Part shown: one piece after another, positions 1 through 7,525 of the stretch
Layout of the letters: the number at the start of each line of letters is the position of its first letter
Numbering within the stretch: the first letter of the stretch is position 1
Origin: Caulobacteraceae bacterium
GTDB lineage: Bacteria; Pseudomonadota; Alphaproteobacteria; Caulobacterales; Caulobacteraceae
Direction of reading: 5' to 3'
Length of the DNA: 10,252 nucleotides
Assembly (NCBI GenBank): GCA_028291305.1
Contig: JAQGII010000081.1
Span: 1-10,252 of the forward strand
The notes under the pieces: generated by a model
Database searches by the model: none
Told to the model about the DNA's origin: nothing
What the model saw: only the letters and a program-made list of their open reading frames with translations
Translations under genes and position numbers: made by a program

Positions 1-178
1 TCACATAGCCCCGGTAGCCAAGGCATACGATGAAGTCGTTGAACCCGTAGTGGGAGAACAGCTTCATGATGTGCCACAGGATCGGCCGTTCCCCGATCTC
101 GATCATGGGCTTGGGCCGCAGGTGGCTTTCTTCCGAGATCCGGGTCCCGAGGCCGCCCGCCAGGATGATGGTTTTCAT
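1..178 (-). CDS. rfbF: Glucose-1-phosphate cytidylyltransferase, N-terminal part (runs off the left edge)
   Basis: Only the first 59 residues are present. They begin [18 protein letters not shown], followed by RPKPMIEIG and then [14 protein letters not shown] and [10 protein letters not shown]. This is the nucleotide-binding N-terminus of the sugar nucleotidyltransferase family; GGLGTR and RPKPM are the signature loop and substrate-side motif. The pattern with 'ISEES' and '[20 protein letters not shown]' is typical of RfbF, which makes CDP-glucose from CTP and glucose-1-phosphate for CDP-linked deoxysugars of O-antigen. The ATG at 178 is preceded by GAGGG (187-191 on the minus strand, 8 bases away), which overlaps the TGA of the upstream gene. 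The gap to that gene is 11 bases, so the two are probably co-translated in one operon. The C-terminal catalytic half is outside the window, so cytidylyl rather than another nucleotidyl specificity rests on N-terminal resemblance only. Confidence 0.9.
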   Translation of the reverse strand, partial: MKTIILAGGLGTRISEESHLRPKPMIEIGERPILWHIMKLFSHYGFNDFIVCLGYRGYV

Positions 179-189
179 CGTCGCGGCCC

Positions 190-957
190 TCAGGAAACGC
201 GTTTGAGGAAGGCTTCGGGCCAGTAGGTGACCCGAGCGCGCACCACGCCTTCGTTGAACGGGAAGGCCGGTTCCTCGATCACGAAGCGTGGATCCTCAGC
301 GGCGAAGGCGCGCAGCGCGTGGAGCGGGTTGTTCCACGACCAGTCCGGCGCCGTGCGCGGCCCGCCGCTTACCTGTTCCATGATCCCGTCCGTCGCGACG
401 ATATAGGAGCCGACCGAGACCAGCTCGCCATAGGCGCGCAACTCCTCGAGCACGTGGGCCTTGGTATGGTTGGAGTCCAGGACCACCAGCACCGTCTCGC
501 CCGGTGAGATGAGCGCCTTGACGCGATCCAGGACCGGCGGCGCGATCGAGGAGCCCTCGATCAATTCAATACGCCGCTTCATGGGGTGAGCCTCGATGGC
601 GGCGCGGTTGTGTGGGCGGATTTCGATGTCGACGCCGATCACCCGCCCGCGTCCCATGGCCTCAAACAGGGAGGCGTAGAAGACCAGAGAGCCGCCATGG
701 GCGACGCCGGTCTCGACAAGCACGTCCGGCTTGAGAGCCCAGATCACCTCCTGCAGTCGCAGCAGGTCCTCGGGCAGCTGAATGACCGGCCGGCCCATCC
801 AGGCGAAACTGTAGACATACTTGGCGTCCCAGCTAGCGCGAATCCAGGCGCGCGAGGCGGCGGCAAATCCTTCGGCGCTCGCCAAGCGGTGACGGGTCTC
901 GGTATCGCCATCGCGGACGATGACCTCGCCCCGCTCTTCATCGATGCTGGTGATCAA
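190..957 (-). CDS. CmcI-like / rhamnosyl O-methyltransferase family protein (often annotated cephalosporin hydroxylase)
   Basis: A 255-residue cytoplasmic protein resembling the RMNT_CmcI family, SAM-dependent methyltransferases of sugar hydroxyls. The name 'cephalosporin hydroxylase' is historical. Visible marks are [15 protein letters not shown] (51-65), [15 protein letters not shown] (76-90, the SAM-binding loop), VIGVDIEIR (106-114), IELIEGSS (130-137), [19 protein letters not shown] (158-176) and SYIVATDG (184-191). The acidic residues in VLDSNH and VATDG are candidates for the metal site known in CmcI. The start is TTG at 957: GGGAG lies 6 bases upstream and an in-frame TGA at 973-975 rules out a longer protein. 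It is followed after 11 bases by rfbF and preceded by another methyltransferase 136 bases away. That context suggests methylation of an O-antigen or other surface sugar, which is inference; the acceptor cannot be read from the sequence. Confidence 0.85.
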   Translation of the reverse strand: MITSIDEERGEVIVRDGDTETRHRLASAEGFAAASRAWIRASWDAKYVYSFAWMGRPVIQLPEDLLRLQEVIWALKPDVLVETGVAHGGSLVFYASLFEAMGRGRVIGVDIEIRPHNRAAIEAHPMKRRIELIEGSSIAPPVLDRVKALISPGETVLVVLDSNHTKAHVLEELRAYGELVSVGSYIVATDGIMEQVSGGPRTAPDWSWNNPLHALRAFAAEDPRFVIEEPAFPFNEGVVRARVTYWPEAFLKRVS

Positions 958-963
958 GCCGCG

Positions 964-968
964 CTCCC
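964..968 (-). promoter_or_regulatory. Shine-Dalgarno GGGAG supporting a TTG start
   Basis: GGGAG on the minus strand lies 6 bases before the TTG at 957. Because an in-frame TGA lies only a few codons upstream (973-975), this site fixes the start of the CmcI-like gene at a non-ATG codon. Confidence 0.6.
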
Positions 969-1093
969 GGTCTCACCTGGGTGCAGGTTAATGAAGCCGT
1001 CGCCAAAGAGATATCATCCTGGTCCCAACGCCAAGCGTTGCCACGCCAGCCGCTCAGCGGATCGGCTCCGCGACATCGAGCGCCTGGGCGCGC

Positions 1094-1897
1094 TCAGTCG
1101 CCCACCTGGAAAACCCGCGCCTGGTATTCGCCATCCTCGATCCGGTCGGTGAGATCGAATCCGGTCCGATGGGCGAGCGCTTCGGCGCTCCGCGCGAGGG
1201 GGAAGAACACATGGAAGCGCGTGAAGGCGTACGACCACTCGAAGCAGGGCGAGGCGTGGGCCATCCGCCCGCCGGGCTTGAGCAGGGTGCGGAGATCGGC
1301 GAACTGGCCAGCGGGATCGATGAAATGCTCGATGACGTTGTTTGAAAAGACGCCGTCAAACCGGGCGCTCACCTCTTCACGTGAGCCGACGATGAAGTCG
1401 CGCGGCGCCGCGGCGTTGGGCTCATAGCCCCAGACATCGTATCCGCGCGCCCTTAGCTGCGCCACCGAGTCGCTCCAGGCTCCCGCGCCCCAGTTCAGAT
1501 AGACCCCGGCGCGGTCGGGGCGCAGCGCCTCGAAGGTGCGGATTTCGGCTTCAGTCGAATCGCCTTCGCTGTAGGCGGCGTAGAGCAGCCGATAATCCGA
1601 AGCGATCCAGTCGGCGTCGGCCTCGAGGGCCGCCAGCGGTCCGAAGACGCAGCCGCAGGCCGGACATTCCAGGCGTTCCAGCCGCCCGCCGCCGAACATG
1701 CAGCGATCCACCCTGCGGGCGAACGCCTCCACCTTCCGCGTCTCGCCACAGGCGAGGCATGAGACATTCGAGCGCACCCCCGTGCGCGCATAAAGCCTCT
1801 CCAGCGCGTTCCAGACGCCACGAACCGCAAAATCTCGGAGTAGTTCCTGGCGAATTTCAAGTCGTTCTAGGCGAGACTCCAAGTCGTCAGAGCTCAT
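1094..1897 (-). CDS. Class I SAM-dependent methyltransferase with N-terminal coiled coil and zinc ribbon
   Basis: A 267-residue protein. Residues 1-36 are charged and leucine-rich (ESRLERLEIRQELLRDF), a likely short coiled coil. Residues 47-83 carry CLAC and CPACGC with another Cys at 66, a probable zinc ribbon. Residues 130-260 form a Rossmann methyltransferase of the Methyltransf_23 type: YLNWGAGAW (motif I, with Asn-Trp where an acidic residue and Gly are usual), VWGYEPN, FDGVFSNNVIEHFIDP (180-195) and LLKPGGRM (205-212). The ATG at 1897 has GGA 8 bases upstream, and the stop is at 1094-1096. A 136-base gap separates it from the CmcI-like gene on the same strand. Methylation of a sugar during O-antigen or surface-glycan assembly is inferred from the neighbours. 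The substrate is unknown and the degenerate motif I leaves activity uncertain. Confidence 0.8.
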   Translation of the reverse strand: MSSDDLESRLERLEIRQELLRDFAVRGVWNALERLYARTGVRSNVSCLACGETRKVEAFARRVDRCMFGGGRLERLECPACGCVFGPLAALEADADWIASDYRLLYAAYSEGDSTEAEIRTFEALRPDRAGVYLNWGAGAWSDSVAQLRARGYDVWGYEPNAAAPRDFIVGSREEVSARFDGVFSNNVIEHFIDPAGQFADLRTLLKPGGRMAHASPCFEWSYAFTRFHVFFPLARSAEALAHRTGFDLTDRIEDGEYQARVFQVGD

Positions 1898-2132
1898 TTC
1901 TTACATCCATCATCAAGGTATATTCATCTTCGCCCAATGCGGGGCCCGGAAACGCTCGCCTACAAGCTTAGCCATAAAGCATAGGATCAGCTGCGCCGTT
2001 TCGCCACCCCCGACTTGTTCGCCCCCGCGCGCGCGGGCATTTGCGATTGGGAAACAACGTGGGGCGTATAGCAGCCAGGCTACCAGCAGGCGCAACGGCG
2101 CCGGCCTCGGGTGGACGGCGGCGGACACTGGC
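1898..2132. other. Divergent intergenic region, presumed promoters
   Basis: This lies between the divergently transcribed zinc-ribbon methyltransferase and the metalloprotease-like gene, so promoters for both should be here. The side next to 1898-1935 is AT-richer, while 2020-2040 contains a CG alternation and is very GC-rich. I could not assign -35/-10 boxes confidently. The plus-strand frame of the protease stays open upstream of 2133 back to at least 1923, but that stretch contains no ATG, GTG or TTG start. Confidence 0.4.
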
Positions 2133-3977
2133 ATGAACATCATCGCGAAGTACGATTCCAGCGTGACCAATGCGCCGGCCGGCTACACGACGGCCATCCA
2201 GAGCGCGATCAACTATCTGGACAACCTGATCACCAACAACATCACCATCACCATCGCCTTCGGTTGGGGAGAGGTGAACGGTCAGGCGGTCGCCGCCAAC
2301 GCCGCCGGCGAGAACCAGGCGAACGGCTACTACTATAGCTATGCGCAGGTGAAGAACGCTCTGCTGGGCGCCGCGTCCAGCCCTGACGACCGCGCCTCGG
2401 TGGCCACGCTGCCGGGCGCGGACCCCACCAACGGGGGCCGGTTCTTCGTGACCATGGCTCAAGCTCAGGCGCTAGGCTTGGGCGGGGCGTCGACCTCCAC
2501 CGTGGGCTGGGTCGGGCTGAACGCGTCAGACCCGTATACCTTCGACCCGGCCAACCGCGCCGTTGTGGGGACCTACGACGCCGTCGGCGTGCTCGAGCAC
2601 GAGATCACCGAGATCCTGGGTCGCTCGGGGTCCATGGGCTCCGCCTTCGGATCCAACATCTTCACCGCCCTTGACCTGTTCCGATTCAGCTCCGCAGGCG
2701 TCCGCCAGCTCACGCCCGGAACCCAGGCCTACTTTTCGGTCGATGGCTCGAGCATGCTCTTGCCGTACAACGATCCCACGAATGGCGGGGACGCCACGGA
2801 CTGGGCGCTGAGCGTCAAGGGTGACTCGTTCGGCGCCGCCTACTCCGGCCGCAGCAGCCTGGTGTCGGCGACCGATCTGCGGGTCATGGACGTCCTCGGC
2901 TACACCCTGGCCGGCGCGCCGGTCGCCTTGGCGCTCACGTCTACGTCGCCTGCGGACCACGCGCTCAGCGTACCGCTCAGCGCCCCTATCGTGCTGAACT
3001 TCAACAAGACGGTCTCGCTGGCGACCGGCTCCTTTCAGATTCATCGGGCGACGGATGGCTCGATCCTGGAGGCGATCTCGGCTTCCGATACCAGCCAGGT
3101 CAGCCACTCCGGCGCGACGATCACGCTCACGCCGGCCCTCGCCCTTCCGGCGGGCGGATCCTACTATGTGACGCTGGACGGCGGGACTGTCGTCGACAGC
3201 TCCGGGGCCGCCTTCGGCGGGATCACGGCGTCCGATGTCCTCGCTTTCACGGTGACGACGGCGAGCCAGGCCGTCGACCAGTGGTTGACCAATGTGCTGC
3301 GCGCCGGCGGCTCCGGCGGTCTCTATGCCGGGCTCCAGAGCCAGCTTACGGGCCAGATCAACGCCGGGACGATCTCGCCAGACGCGGCCGTCCATCAGGT
3401 GGTGCAGGCGGCCAGCGCGACAACCTCAGTGGCCACGCTCGCCTATGAGTTTTTCACGGGCGCCACCCCGACGGCCGGCGGTTTGGACTATCTGGTCTCG
3501 CCCACCGGGCCCAACCCCAACAATCTCAATTCGGCCTATTACCAGAGCTTCAGCGACACGAACCGCTACATCAATTTCGCGGTCAACTTGGGTAAGCTTG
3601 GCGCGGGAGCGGCCAATTTCGCGGCGCAGTACGCCAACCTTAGCCTCTCGGCGGCCACCTCGCAGGAGTACGCGGCGATCTTCGGCTCGGTCCCCACGGC
3701 GGCCAAGGTGGACGCACTGTTGAACACGTTGGTCGTCTCCAGTGGCCTGTCGATGACGCGTGCGGAGTACTTGGCTGGCTACGGCCAGGACGGCCTAAAC
3801 GGCCTGGGAACAAAGGCCGCCGTCGCAGGCTGGCTGATGGCGGAGGCCGTCCATGCCGACGTGGGGATCTATGCGACGGCGAACGACAGCTATCTCACCG
3901 ACGTGGCCACGGGGCATGCGAGCTTCAATGTCGACCTCGTGGGCCAGTATCACGGCATGGCCTACGTCGGCGCTTAA
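2133..3977 (+). CDS. Secreted metalloprotease-like protein with Ig-like domain and C-terminal RsaA-N-like LPS-anchor module
   Basis: A 614-residue protein with three modules. (1) Residues 1-260 resemble the NF038122-type metalloproteases: VLEHEITEILGR at 153-164 (HExxE, not HExxH), then DLFRFSSAGVRQLTPG, AYFSVDG, DATDWAL and DLRVMDVLGY, the usual order in this matrixin-like group. (2) Residues about 266-375 are an SbsA-type Ig-like (Big_5) domain: TSPADHALSVPLSAPIVLNF, then PAGGSYYVTLDGG. (3) Residues about 380-614 resemble, from memory, the N-terminal domain of Caulobacter RsaA: YEFFTGATPTAGGLDYLV here against YQFFTGVAPSAAGLDFLV, NRYINFAVNL against NRFINFSINL, and a later YATA...DVATG match. 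That domain binds smooth LPS in RsaA; part of it may score as DUF4214. There is no N-terminal signal peptide, so type I export is likely, yet no RsaA-like C-terminal secretion tail is seen. The ATG at 2133 is the first start in its frame, with a weak GGA 7 bases upstream. The protease role is inferred from motifs. Confidence 0.85.
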   Translation: MNIIAKYDSSVTNAPAGYTTAIQSAINYLDNLITNNITITIAFGWGEVNGQAVAANAAGENQANGYYYSYAQVKNALLGAASSPDDRASVATLPGADPTNGGRFFVTMAQAQALGLGGASTSTVGWVGLNASDPYTFDPANRAVVGTYDAVGVLEHEITEILGRSGSMGSAFGSNIFTALDLFRFSSAGVRQLTPGTQAYFSVDGSSMLLPYNDPTNGGDATDWALSVKGDSFGAAYSGRSSLVSATDLRVMDVLGYTLAGAPVALALTSTSPADHALSVPLSAPIVLNFNKTVSLATGSFQIHRATDGSILEAISASDTSQVSHSGATITLTPALALPAGGSYYVTLDGGTVVDSSGAAFGGITASDVLAFTVTTASQAVDQWLTNVLRAGGSGGLYAGLQSQLTGQINAGTISPDAAVHQVVQAASATTSVATLAYEFFTGATPTAGGLDYLVSPTGPNPNNLNSAYYQSFSDTNRYINFAVNLGKLGAGAANFAAQYANLSLSAATSQEYAAIFGSVPTAAKVDALLNTLVVSSGLSMTRAEYLAGYGQDGLNGLGTKAAVAGWLMAEAVHADVGIYATANDSYLTDVATGHASFNVDLVGQYHGMAYVGA

Positions 3978-4248
3978 GATTGAGGGGTGCTCACCGGCAG
4001 CGGGACGCCTCAGGCGATCCCTATTCGAGGATAGCTGTTGGCCGCGGCCGGTCGGCCTCGCCATGGAGCGCTGCTCTCCGTGCACGCCTGATCCGTCTTT
4101 AGCCTTCGCGGCCTGATCAGTAAGCTCATCCCACCACGGCTTCGCTCGACGTACGCCGCGGTTCCGGACCAGAGACATCTTGGCCAGCACCGAAACGCTA
4201 CCATCCGCAGCACCTCAGACTTGCCTGTAGCACTCGGAATCACGCAGA
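3978..4248. other. Convergent intergenic region, no gene recognised
   Basis: This lies between the stop of the protease-like gene (plus) and the stop of the 512-residue methyltransferase (minus). Short open frames on both strands have no recognisable content. An imperfect hairpin at 4002-4021 (GGGACGCC / GGCGATCCC, loop TCA) sits 24 bases after the protease stop but has no T-run, so it is only a weak terminator candidate. A GGCCGCGGCC palindrome lies at 4040-4049 and CTGATCAG at 4113-4120. Nothing else is evident. Confidence 0.4.
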
Positions 4249-5787
4249 TCAGGCTACGCCCAAGCCCTTCAAGGCCGGAAAAGTCTTCGTAGAGAACAAT
4301 TCCGCCTGGTTGCGCAACTCGGCCAGGTTATCGTCTGCGGATTCCAAGACGACGTTGTCCTTTATGAGCTTCTGACCCTGCGCGGAGAATATCTGCCACG
4401 CAAACGCAGCCCACTCCGACGGGGTGCGCGCTCCCAGGGTCTGCGCCATCAGGAATAGCTGCCCCACCCTCGGCACCGGCACGCCCCCCCCGGTCACGGG
4501 ACTGGCCAAGAAGTTGATATCGCCGGAACCCCGCGCCCTTGACTGAATGTATCCATTTAGCCGCGCCGTCTTCGGCTTGGCTTTCTGTATGGTCTTCTCG
4601 TCCTGCACCGGCGCCAAGTGTCCGGCGGATGAGAGCACCAACGCTGCCTCCATGATCTGCGCGATATTGAGGCTGGAGGCGACCGCCTGGTGAATCTGGC
4701 CCAGCGTTCGAGGTTTGTGGTCAGCGAGTGCGTCCAGAATTGGGTGGTACACCTCGCTACTCATGGTGGCCTCGCCGAGCGCGCCGGCCACCTGCAAGGA
4801 AATGTCCGCTCGCGGCGTCACAAGCACCACTTTTTCTGCGTGAACCGCCTCGTGCTGTTCGATGGGACTTAGCTTGCGCGGCCCCTTCACCCAGTAGTCG
4901 CGCCGAAATTGCTGGTTGACCATGAAGTCCCGGATAGTTTCACGAAAGAGTGGATCGGGAAATTCTGCGAGCAACGCTTGCTGCTCCTGAGAGAGATTGA
5001 CGGCGTTCACTAAATCCAATGGGTGCGCGGAGCATGCGTAAGTTAGTTTTGCAGGCGTCAGCCATTCCGCCATGGCGCTGAAGTGCATTGGGTGCCAGTC
5101 GCGGTTAAAATACTCGTGCGCCAAGTAATTGCGATCTTGCAGCCGCAACCGCTTTAAGCGATCGGCGACCTGAGGATTTGCTCGCGCATAGAGCGGGTCG
5201 ACACCAATGAGGCGCTCAGCGAAGTCGAGAGCTCCGTTAATCCGCTCAACGATCCCGCCCCCATTCGCCCCGACCACCCCTTCGTGTTGGGTCAGCAAGT
5301 GCCGCATCGGCGCAAAAGTGCTCCACCCGGGGAGGGTGTTGTAGCTGATGTAAAGCACGCCGCCCGGGCGCAACTTGCGTCGAACAAAATCCGCGAGCAG
5401 GGCTCTATTCTCGTCGGAGATCCAACTCCAAATGCCGTGAATGCCAATGAAGTCGAAATCGGGCAGGTCCTGGCGCTGGCTAAATTCGAAGAAGGAGTCG
5501 TCTCGCAGACTCGCGCGAGAATCAGCAGCTCCCGCAAGCTCCTGCGCAAACGCCGCTTGAGACGGATTGAAGTCCGTTCCGTGCCACTCCACCCCAGAGG
5601 CGGCCGCATGGATATTCACGCTAAGGCCTTGCCCAAAGCCAAGCTCGCAGGCGGTCCGGATCTCGGGAAAGGCGAGCCAGGATTGATGGAACGCGAGACG
5701 GGCCCGCAGAGGATTGAGCTCCGCATAATATCCGAACGTGTAGGCGACGTCGGAGACGTAGCCCGAGGTCCAATCAACGCCGGTCAT
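4249..5787 (-). CDS. Class I methyltransferase with methyltransferase regulatory domain
   Basis: A 512-residue cytoplasmic protein. The N-terminal half is a SAM-binding fold: ACELGFGQG (46-54, motif I), WHGTDFNP (68-75), DFIGIHGIWSWIS (112-124) and LRPGGVLYISYNTLPGW (139-155). Residues about 200-302 match the methyltransferase regulatory domain (MethyTransf_Reg): LQDRNYLAHEYFNRDWHP, FSAMAEWL, LTYACSAHPLDL and IRDFMVNQQFRRDYWVKG. The last 200 residues are the predicted-helical C-terminal part common to this family and have no assigned function. The ATG at 5787 has GGA 5 bases upstream. The gene is AT-richer than its neighbours: two 60-base stretches I counted (4921-4980, 5101-5160) are 50% GC and one (4681-4740) 60%, against 75% at 2401-2460 in the protease gene, which suggests a different origin. 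Members often sit near surface polysaccharide genes; the substrate here is unknown. Confidence 0.85.
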   Translation of the reverse strand: MTGVDWTSGYVSDVAYTFGYYAELNPLRARLAFHQSWLAFPEIRTACELGFGQGLSVNIHAAASGVEWHGTDFNPSQAAFAQELAGAADSRASLRDDSFFEFSQRQDLPDFDFIGIHGIWSWISDENRALLADFVRRKLRPGGVLYISYNTLPGWSTFAPMRHLLTQHEGVVGANGGGIVERINGALDFAERLIGVDPLYARANPQVADRLKRLRLQDRNYLAHEYFNRDWHPMHFSAMAEWLTPAKLTYACSAHPLDLVNAVNLSQEQQALLAEFPDPLFRETIRDFMVNQQFRRDYWVKGPRKLSPIEQHEAVHAEKVVLVTPRADISLQVAGALGEATMSSEVYHPILDALADHKPRTLGQIHQAVASSLNIAQIMEAALVLSSAGHLAPVQDEKTIQKAKPKTARLNGYIQSRARGSGDINFLASPVTGGGVPVPRVGQLFLMAQTLGARTPSEWAAFAWQIFSAQGQKLIKDNVVLESADDNLAELRNQAELFSTKTFPALKGLGVA

Positions 5788-5917
5788 CGTAATCCACTAT
5801 TCTAAATGGGATGGAACCCCCACGTTCTCTCACGCCAGCGAGGACGCCTCAAGCGCCGCGGCTTAATGGATAGAGCGACTTGGGCGCCACTCGAACGCTG
5901 CGCTGTCCTTCAGAGTA
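5788..5917. other. Upstream region of the 512-residue methyltransferase, up to the IS66 insertion
   Basis: No gene is seen. The part next to the start codon (5788-5815) is AT-rich and may hold the promoter. The IS66 target lies about 130 bases upstream of the start codon, so the insertion may have separated the gene from upstream control sequence. ACTTGGGCG occurs at 5878-5886 and again at 5917-5925, 39 bases apart; the second copy contains the IS target. Confidence 0.35.
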
Positions 5918-5925
5918 CTTGGGCG
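5918..5925. repeat. IS66 target-site duplication, left copy (CTTGGGCG)
   Basis: CTTGGGCG immediately abuts the left GTAAGCGGCG end and is repeated exactly at 8149-8156 beyond the right end. Eight bases is the duplication length known for the IS66 family. Confidence 0.95.
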
Positions 5926-5935
5926 GTAAGCGGCG
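5926..5935 (+). repeat. IS66 terminal inverted repeat, tnpC-side end
   Basis: GTAAGCGGCG on the plus strand is the exact inverse of 8139-8148. Similarity further in is patchy, so 10 bases is the perfect core only. Confidence 0.9.
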
Positions 5936-5962
5936 TTCTCAGACCATGTCCCTGGTCGGGAC

Positions 5963-7446
5963 CTATCTCCAGGGCATGAGCTGATCCATCTGCCTCTGGG
6001 GATGTCCCCCGACGATGCGCGTGATGACGTCGGTGATGTAGGCCTGCGGATTGATCTCGTTGAGCTTAGCCGTCTCGATCAGCGAGGCGAGGATCGCCCA
6101 GTGCTCGGCGCCGCCCTCGGAGCCGGCGAAGAGGCTGTTCTTGCGGGTCAGCGCCAAGGGTCGATGGAGCGCTCGACGATGTTGTTGTCGTCGATGCGGC
6201 CGTCCTCGAGGAAGAGACTGAGGCCCGCCCAGCGAGACAGCGGGTAAACGGATGGCCTCGGCGAGCTTGGTTTTCTGGCTGATGGTCTCGAGCGTGGCGC
6301 GCATCCACGGCTCCAGCGCCTCGATCAGCGGGCGGCTGTTCTCCTGGCGGATGGCGCGGCGCGCGTCTGGATCCATGCCCGGATGTCGCCTTCGACGGCG
6401 TACAGCGCCTTGATCCGCTCCAGCGCCTCGGTCGCCATCGGGGCGGGGCCGGCCATGGCCAGCTCGTAGAAGCGGCGGGGGACGTGGCCCCAGCAGAAGG
6501 CCAGCTGGACCTGTAGCCGCCATAGCCGTCCACCTGCAGCACCCCGGTGAAGCCTGCGAGGTGCGCCATCGGACGCTCCGCCTTACGATGAGGCGCATAG
6601 ACATAGGCCACCGCCGGTGGATCTGAGCCGCCCGACGGTCGATCATCGGGCGCAAAGGCCCAGAGCTGGCCAGTCTTGGTCCGACCTCGTCCGGGATCCA
6701 GCACCGGGGCCGTGGTCTCGTCGGCGAAGAGCTTGGGCGATCGTTTGAGGATCTCCAGGAGCCGCTCGTGGATCGGTCTGAGCAGGAAGGCCGCGCGGCC
6801 CGTCCAGTCGGCCAGTGTCGAGCGATCGAGCTTGAGGCCTTGGCGCGCGTAAATCTGGGCCTGCCGGTAGAGCGGCAGGTGATCGGCGTACTTGCCGACC
6901 ACGACGTGGGCGACCGTCGCCTCGGTGGGCAGGCCGCCCTCGATGAGCCGGGCCGGCGCTGGCGCCTGGACCACGACATCCGCGCAGGCGCGGCAGGCGT
7001 ACTTAGGTAGACGCACGACCAGCACCCGGAGCTGGGCGGGCACGATGTCGAGCCGCTCGGCGCGGTCCTCGCCGATGACATGCAGCGCGCCGGCGCAGCA
7101 CGGGGAGGTCTTGTCCCGATATCCACCAGGTCTCGATCCGCGGCAGATGCTCCGGCAGCGAGTCGCGGTTGGGGCGGCGCTTGGCGGCTGAGGCGGTCCG
7201 GCGCTCTGGATCGTGCGTCTCGGCCTTGGCGGCTTCGTCGGCCTCCACCTGCTGGACATCTTCCAGGCCCAGCTCCAGCTGGTCCATCGGCAGGGTCTCG
7301 GCCCAACGGCCGAAGCGATGACGCTGCATCTCCTTGATGATCTGGCGCAGCCGCTCGGCCTCGGCGGCGTGGGCGGCGCGCTCGGCCAGGATCAGCGCCT
7401 GAAGCGCTTGCACGTCCTGCGGCAGAGCATCGGCCAAACCCGTCAT
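5963..7446 (-). pseudogene. tnpC: IS66 transposase TnpC (DDE), broken by multiple single-base indels
   Basis: The pieces read in order as a full IS66 transposase. The N-terminus is MTGLADALPQDVQALQALIL (7446 down to about 7129). The middle carries CCAGALHVIGEDRAERLDIV, GKYADHLPLYRQAQIYARQG, STLADWTGRAAFLL, FADETTAPVLDPGRGRTKTG and LQVDGYGGY. The rest is VQLAFCWGHVPRRFYELAMA, DPDARRAIRQENSRPLIEAL, FLEDGRIDDNNIVERSI and LTRKNSLFAGSEGGAEHWAI, ending LMPWR and TAG. Probable catalytic residues are D in FADET, D in VDGY and E in NNIVERS. Frame changes fall near 7129, 7116, 6513, 6379, 6246 (an extra T) and 6163; the others each look like one lost base, mostly in a short homopolymer. Restoring them gives 496 codons with no premature stop. 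One zinc-site Cys is Ser (TSPCC). As read, no functional protein is made. Confidence 0.92.
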
Positions 7447-7525
7447 GACCCAGATTACAGAACATCAAAACCGGCTTGAGGCGCCCCCGCGTGCGGACTG
7501 AGTCATCTTGCCGCAGGCTAAAATC

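Noticed and set aside
1078..1095. Inverted repeat GAGCGC/GCGCTC at the end of the zinc-ribbon methyltransferase
   Set aside because: Only a 6-bp stem overlapping the stop codon with no T-run, and the downstream gene on the same strand may be co-transcribed. Such short repeats are common in GC-rich DNA.
2526..3395. Minus-strand open frame of 289 codons opposite the protease gene
   Set aside because: Arg-rich, no family resemblance and fully overlapped by the convincing three-domain protein on the plus strand.
4002..4021. Hairpin after the protease gene as a terminator
   Set aside because: The stem is interrupted by an A-A mismatch and there is no T-run after it, so it was not listed as a terminator.
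5853..5900. tRNA-like stretch GGCTTAATGGATAGAGC resembling the D-arm of tRNA-Arg
   Set aside because: The sequence before it does not supply a proper acceptor strand with the normal linker, and the following bases form neither an anticodon arm nor a T-arm. It is probably chance, at most a tRNA fragment.
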